A stretch of DNA of 22,415 nucleotides from UBA10939 sp050942745 (GTDB lineage Bacteria > Myxococcota > Myxococcia > Myxococcales > UBA5297): NCBI GenBank assembly GCA_050942745.1, contig JBMNNX010000090.1, positions 1 to 22,415 on the forward strand, read 5' to 3'. Positions 21,238 to 22,415 of this stretch are shown piece by piece. A program made the position numbers and the translations under genes. Each line of letters begins with the position of its first letter. Position 1 is the stretch's first letter. The notes under the pieces were generated by a model. That model ran no database searches and had not been told where the DNA came from. It was given only the letters and a program-made list of their open reading frames with translations.

Positions 21238-21564
21238 CTATCGCTCGAAGGAGCCTCCGACGTGTTCCTCGAGCGGTCCGCCCGCGCCGCCCGACGCGGC
21301 AGCTCGCCGTTGTCTCAGCGAGTCCGCGCCCTGAATGGCAAGCGACGAGAGGAGCAGCCCAGGCATCACGAAGAGCAGCGTGAAGCGGACTGCGAAGAGC
21401 AGGAGTGCCAGCGGCAAGGCAACGAGCGCCCGCATTCCTCCCGGCGAAAGCAGCGCCCCGACGAGCCCGAGCTGGTCGAGGCCATAGACGAGCGCGACGT
21501 GCCCTGCCAGGAGAGCGGCGGACCAGAAGAGCCTGCGCCGAAGCAATCGAGCCTCGGGCCTCAC
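21238..21564 (-). CDS. Small membrane protein, coupled to the upstream gene
   Basis: 108 residues starting with GTG at 21564, which overlaps the TGA stop of the upstream gene in a GTGA, so translation is probably coupled. Two hydrophobic segments, FWSAALLAGHVALVYGLDQLGLVGALL and ALVALPLALLLFAVRFTLLFVMPGLLLSSLAI, suggest two to three membrane helices, with a Gly/Ala-rich hydrophilic C-terminus. A basic N-terminus (RPEARLLRRRLF) fits the inside-positive rule. No family recognised. The tight coupling suggests it works with the large upstream protein. Confidence 0.7.
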   Translation of the reverse strand: MRPEARLLRRRLFWSAALLAGHVALVYGLDQLGLVGALLSPGGMRALVALPLALLLFAVRFTLLFVMPGLLLSSLAIQGADSLRQRRAAASGGAGGPLEEHVGGSFER

Positions 21565-22415
21565 GGCGTGCCTCCCGCGGTGAGCATGGCCAGCAGGATC
21601 GCGTTGCCCAGCGGGCCGCCGCTCAAGAAGCGCGTGCGCCCGGACCTGGGAACCGCGACGCCGAAGAGCTCGGCCGTCCGATAGAGCGCGGCGAAGAGGT
21701 CCTCGTCTCTCGCAAGCCGCGCCCCCGCGAGCGCGAAGCCGGTCGCCGAGACCGAGACGCCGAGCACGACCGGCCCGCTGTCGATGTCGCCGGAGCCCGA
21801 GGCGCCGGCCGGATACTCGCGGATGGCGCCGAAGCCGAGCAGGGACTCGCGTTGTCGGGCGACCGGCTCGAACAGCTCCCGCGCCAGCTCCGGGTGCGTG
21901 AACGAGAGGGCGAAGACGGCAAAGGCGCTCCCGCTGCCGCGACCGGGCGACAGCGGCCGGCCGGTGTCCGCGTCCACCGACTGGTGCAGCAGGCCCGAGC
22001 GCGGATCGCGAAAGCGGCGCAGGCTCTCGACTCCGCGGCGGACGGCCTCGCCGTGATCGGCGCCCTTCGCGCGGTCGAACAGGGCGATGGAGCCGACGAC
22101 CGCCGCCAGGTCGGGCGGATAGGCCTCGCCGGGATAGGTCTCGATGATGCCGTGAGGCGCCTCGCGCAGGCGGCGCGCGAGGGCATCGGTGATCGCCTCG
22201 TTGGCGTCCGCGAACCGATTCGAGGGCTCGAGCAGCGTGAGCATCGACAGCGCCATGTTGGCGTAGCCGAGGTAGGCGTGCCCTTTCTGCGACGCGAGGG
22301 AACGCAGCGGATCCTCGCCCCAGGCATCACGGCCGATCGCGAGCGAGGCAGGCGACAGGAGGCGCTCCGCGCACAGCTCGATGACCGGGAGGTAGGTCGC
22401 CCTGAGATCCGGATG
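21561..22415 (-). CDS. Conserved protein, possibly alpha/alpha toroid (linalool dehydratase-like), 5' end outside window
   Basis: The frame is open to the right window edge (284 residues seen), well beyond the internal ATG at 22256. The fragment contains DPLRSLASQKGHAYLGYANMALSML, IIETYPGEAYPPDLAAVVGSIALFDRA, DPRSGLLHQSVDADTG and GDIDSGPVVLGVSVSATGFALAGARL. Repeated helix-turn-helix units with conserved GLxxQ and GDIDSGP blocks recall (alpha/alpha)6-barrel proteins, such as the linalool dehydratase/isomerase-like domain. I base this on sequence resemblance only. No signal peptide can be judged because the N-terminus is missing. It ends in a GTGA overlap with the small membrane protein, so the pair is an operon. 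Function unknown. Confidence 0.75.
   Translation of the reverse strand, partial: HPDLRATYLPVIELCAERLLSPASLAIGRDAWGEDPLRSLASQKGHAYLGYANMALSMLTLLEPSNRFADANEAITDALARRLREAPHGIIETYPGEAYPPDLAAVVGSIALFDRAKGADHGEAVRRGVESLRRFRDPRSGLLHQSVDADTGRPLSPGRGSGSAFAVFALSFTHPELARELFEPVARQRESLLGFGAIREYPAGASGSGDIDSGPVVLGVSVSATGFALAGARLARDEDLFAALYRTAELFGVAVPRSGRTRFLSGGPLGNAILLAMLTAGGTP

Overview
The window is GC-rich throughout (about 70% by eye) with dense genes on both strands. The protein content points to a Myxococcota/deltaproteobacterial-type soil or sediment bacterium: a lipoprotein with a long Asp-Ala-Gly spacer, a multi-PAS hybrid-free histidine kinase, TPR proteins with PqqD-like and lipoyl-like modules, and a stand-alone LigD polymerase domain. 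The taxonomic reading is inference. No rRNA, tRNA, phage, transposase or CRISPR was seen.

Layout: (1) 1-345, 3' end of an unrecognised gene. (2) 479-5013, an envelope block on the + strand: a class-C PBP4/DacB-like lipoprotein, then an MBOAT O-acyltransferase and an SGNH/DUF459-like esterase only 9 bp apart, which together look like a cell-wall or exopolysaccharide O-acylation pair. (3) 5014-5699, a gene-free stretch rich in hairpin repeats. (4) 5700-9894, two minus-strand TPR genes, one a membrane protein with PqqD-like and lipoyl-like domains. (5) 10207-13339, a five-PAS sensor kinase and a small zinc-ribbon protein. (6) 13597-16241, a minus-strand operon of a YqaA-type membrane protein, a secreted endonuclease I lipoprotein and an unknown protein. 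(7) 16717-17976, an M23 peptidase whose 3' end runs into an unusual tandem array of dyads (17874-18223). (8) 18296-19252, LigD-type polymerase (minus), divergent from (9) 19454-20431, a membrane-anchored protein with a possible ExbD-like fold, then 20642-21163, a small acidic unknown. (10) 21238-22415, a translationally coupled minus-strand pair: a small membrane protein and the 3' part of a large conserved protein that is possibly an alpha/alpha toroid.

The most unusual material is non-coding. First, at least sixteen dyad half-units with a 21-22 bp period (two DNA helical turns) lie between the convergent M23 and ligD-like genes. Second, a composite repeat (7-bp tandem array followed by a hairpin module that begins GTAGGGGCGC) is found at the 3' ends of two unrelated genes, supplies their stop codons, and its heptamer part is also inserted in frame inside a third gene. 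These are the best candidates for undescribed elements here. The genes themselves mostly belong to families I can place at least broadly.
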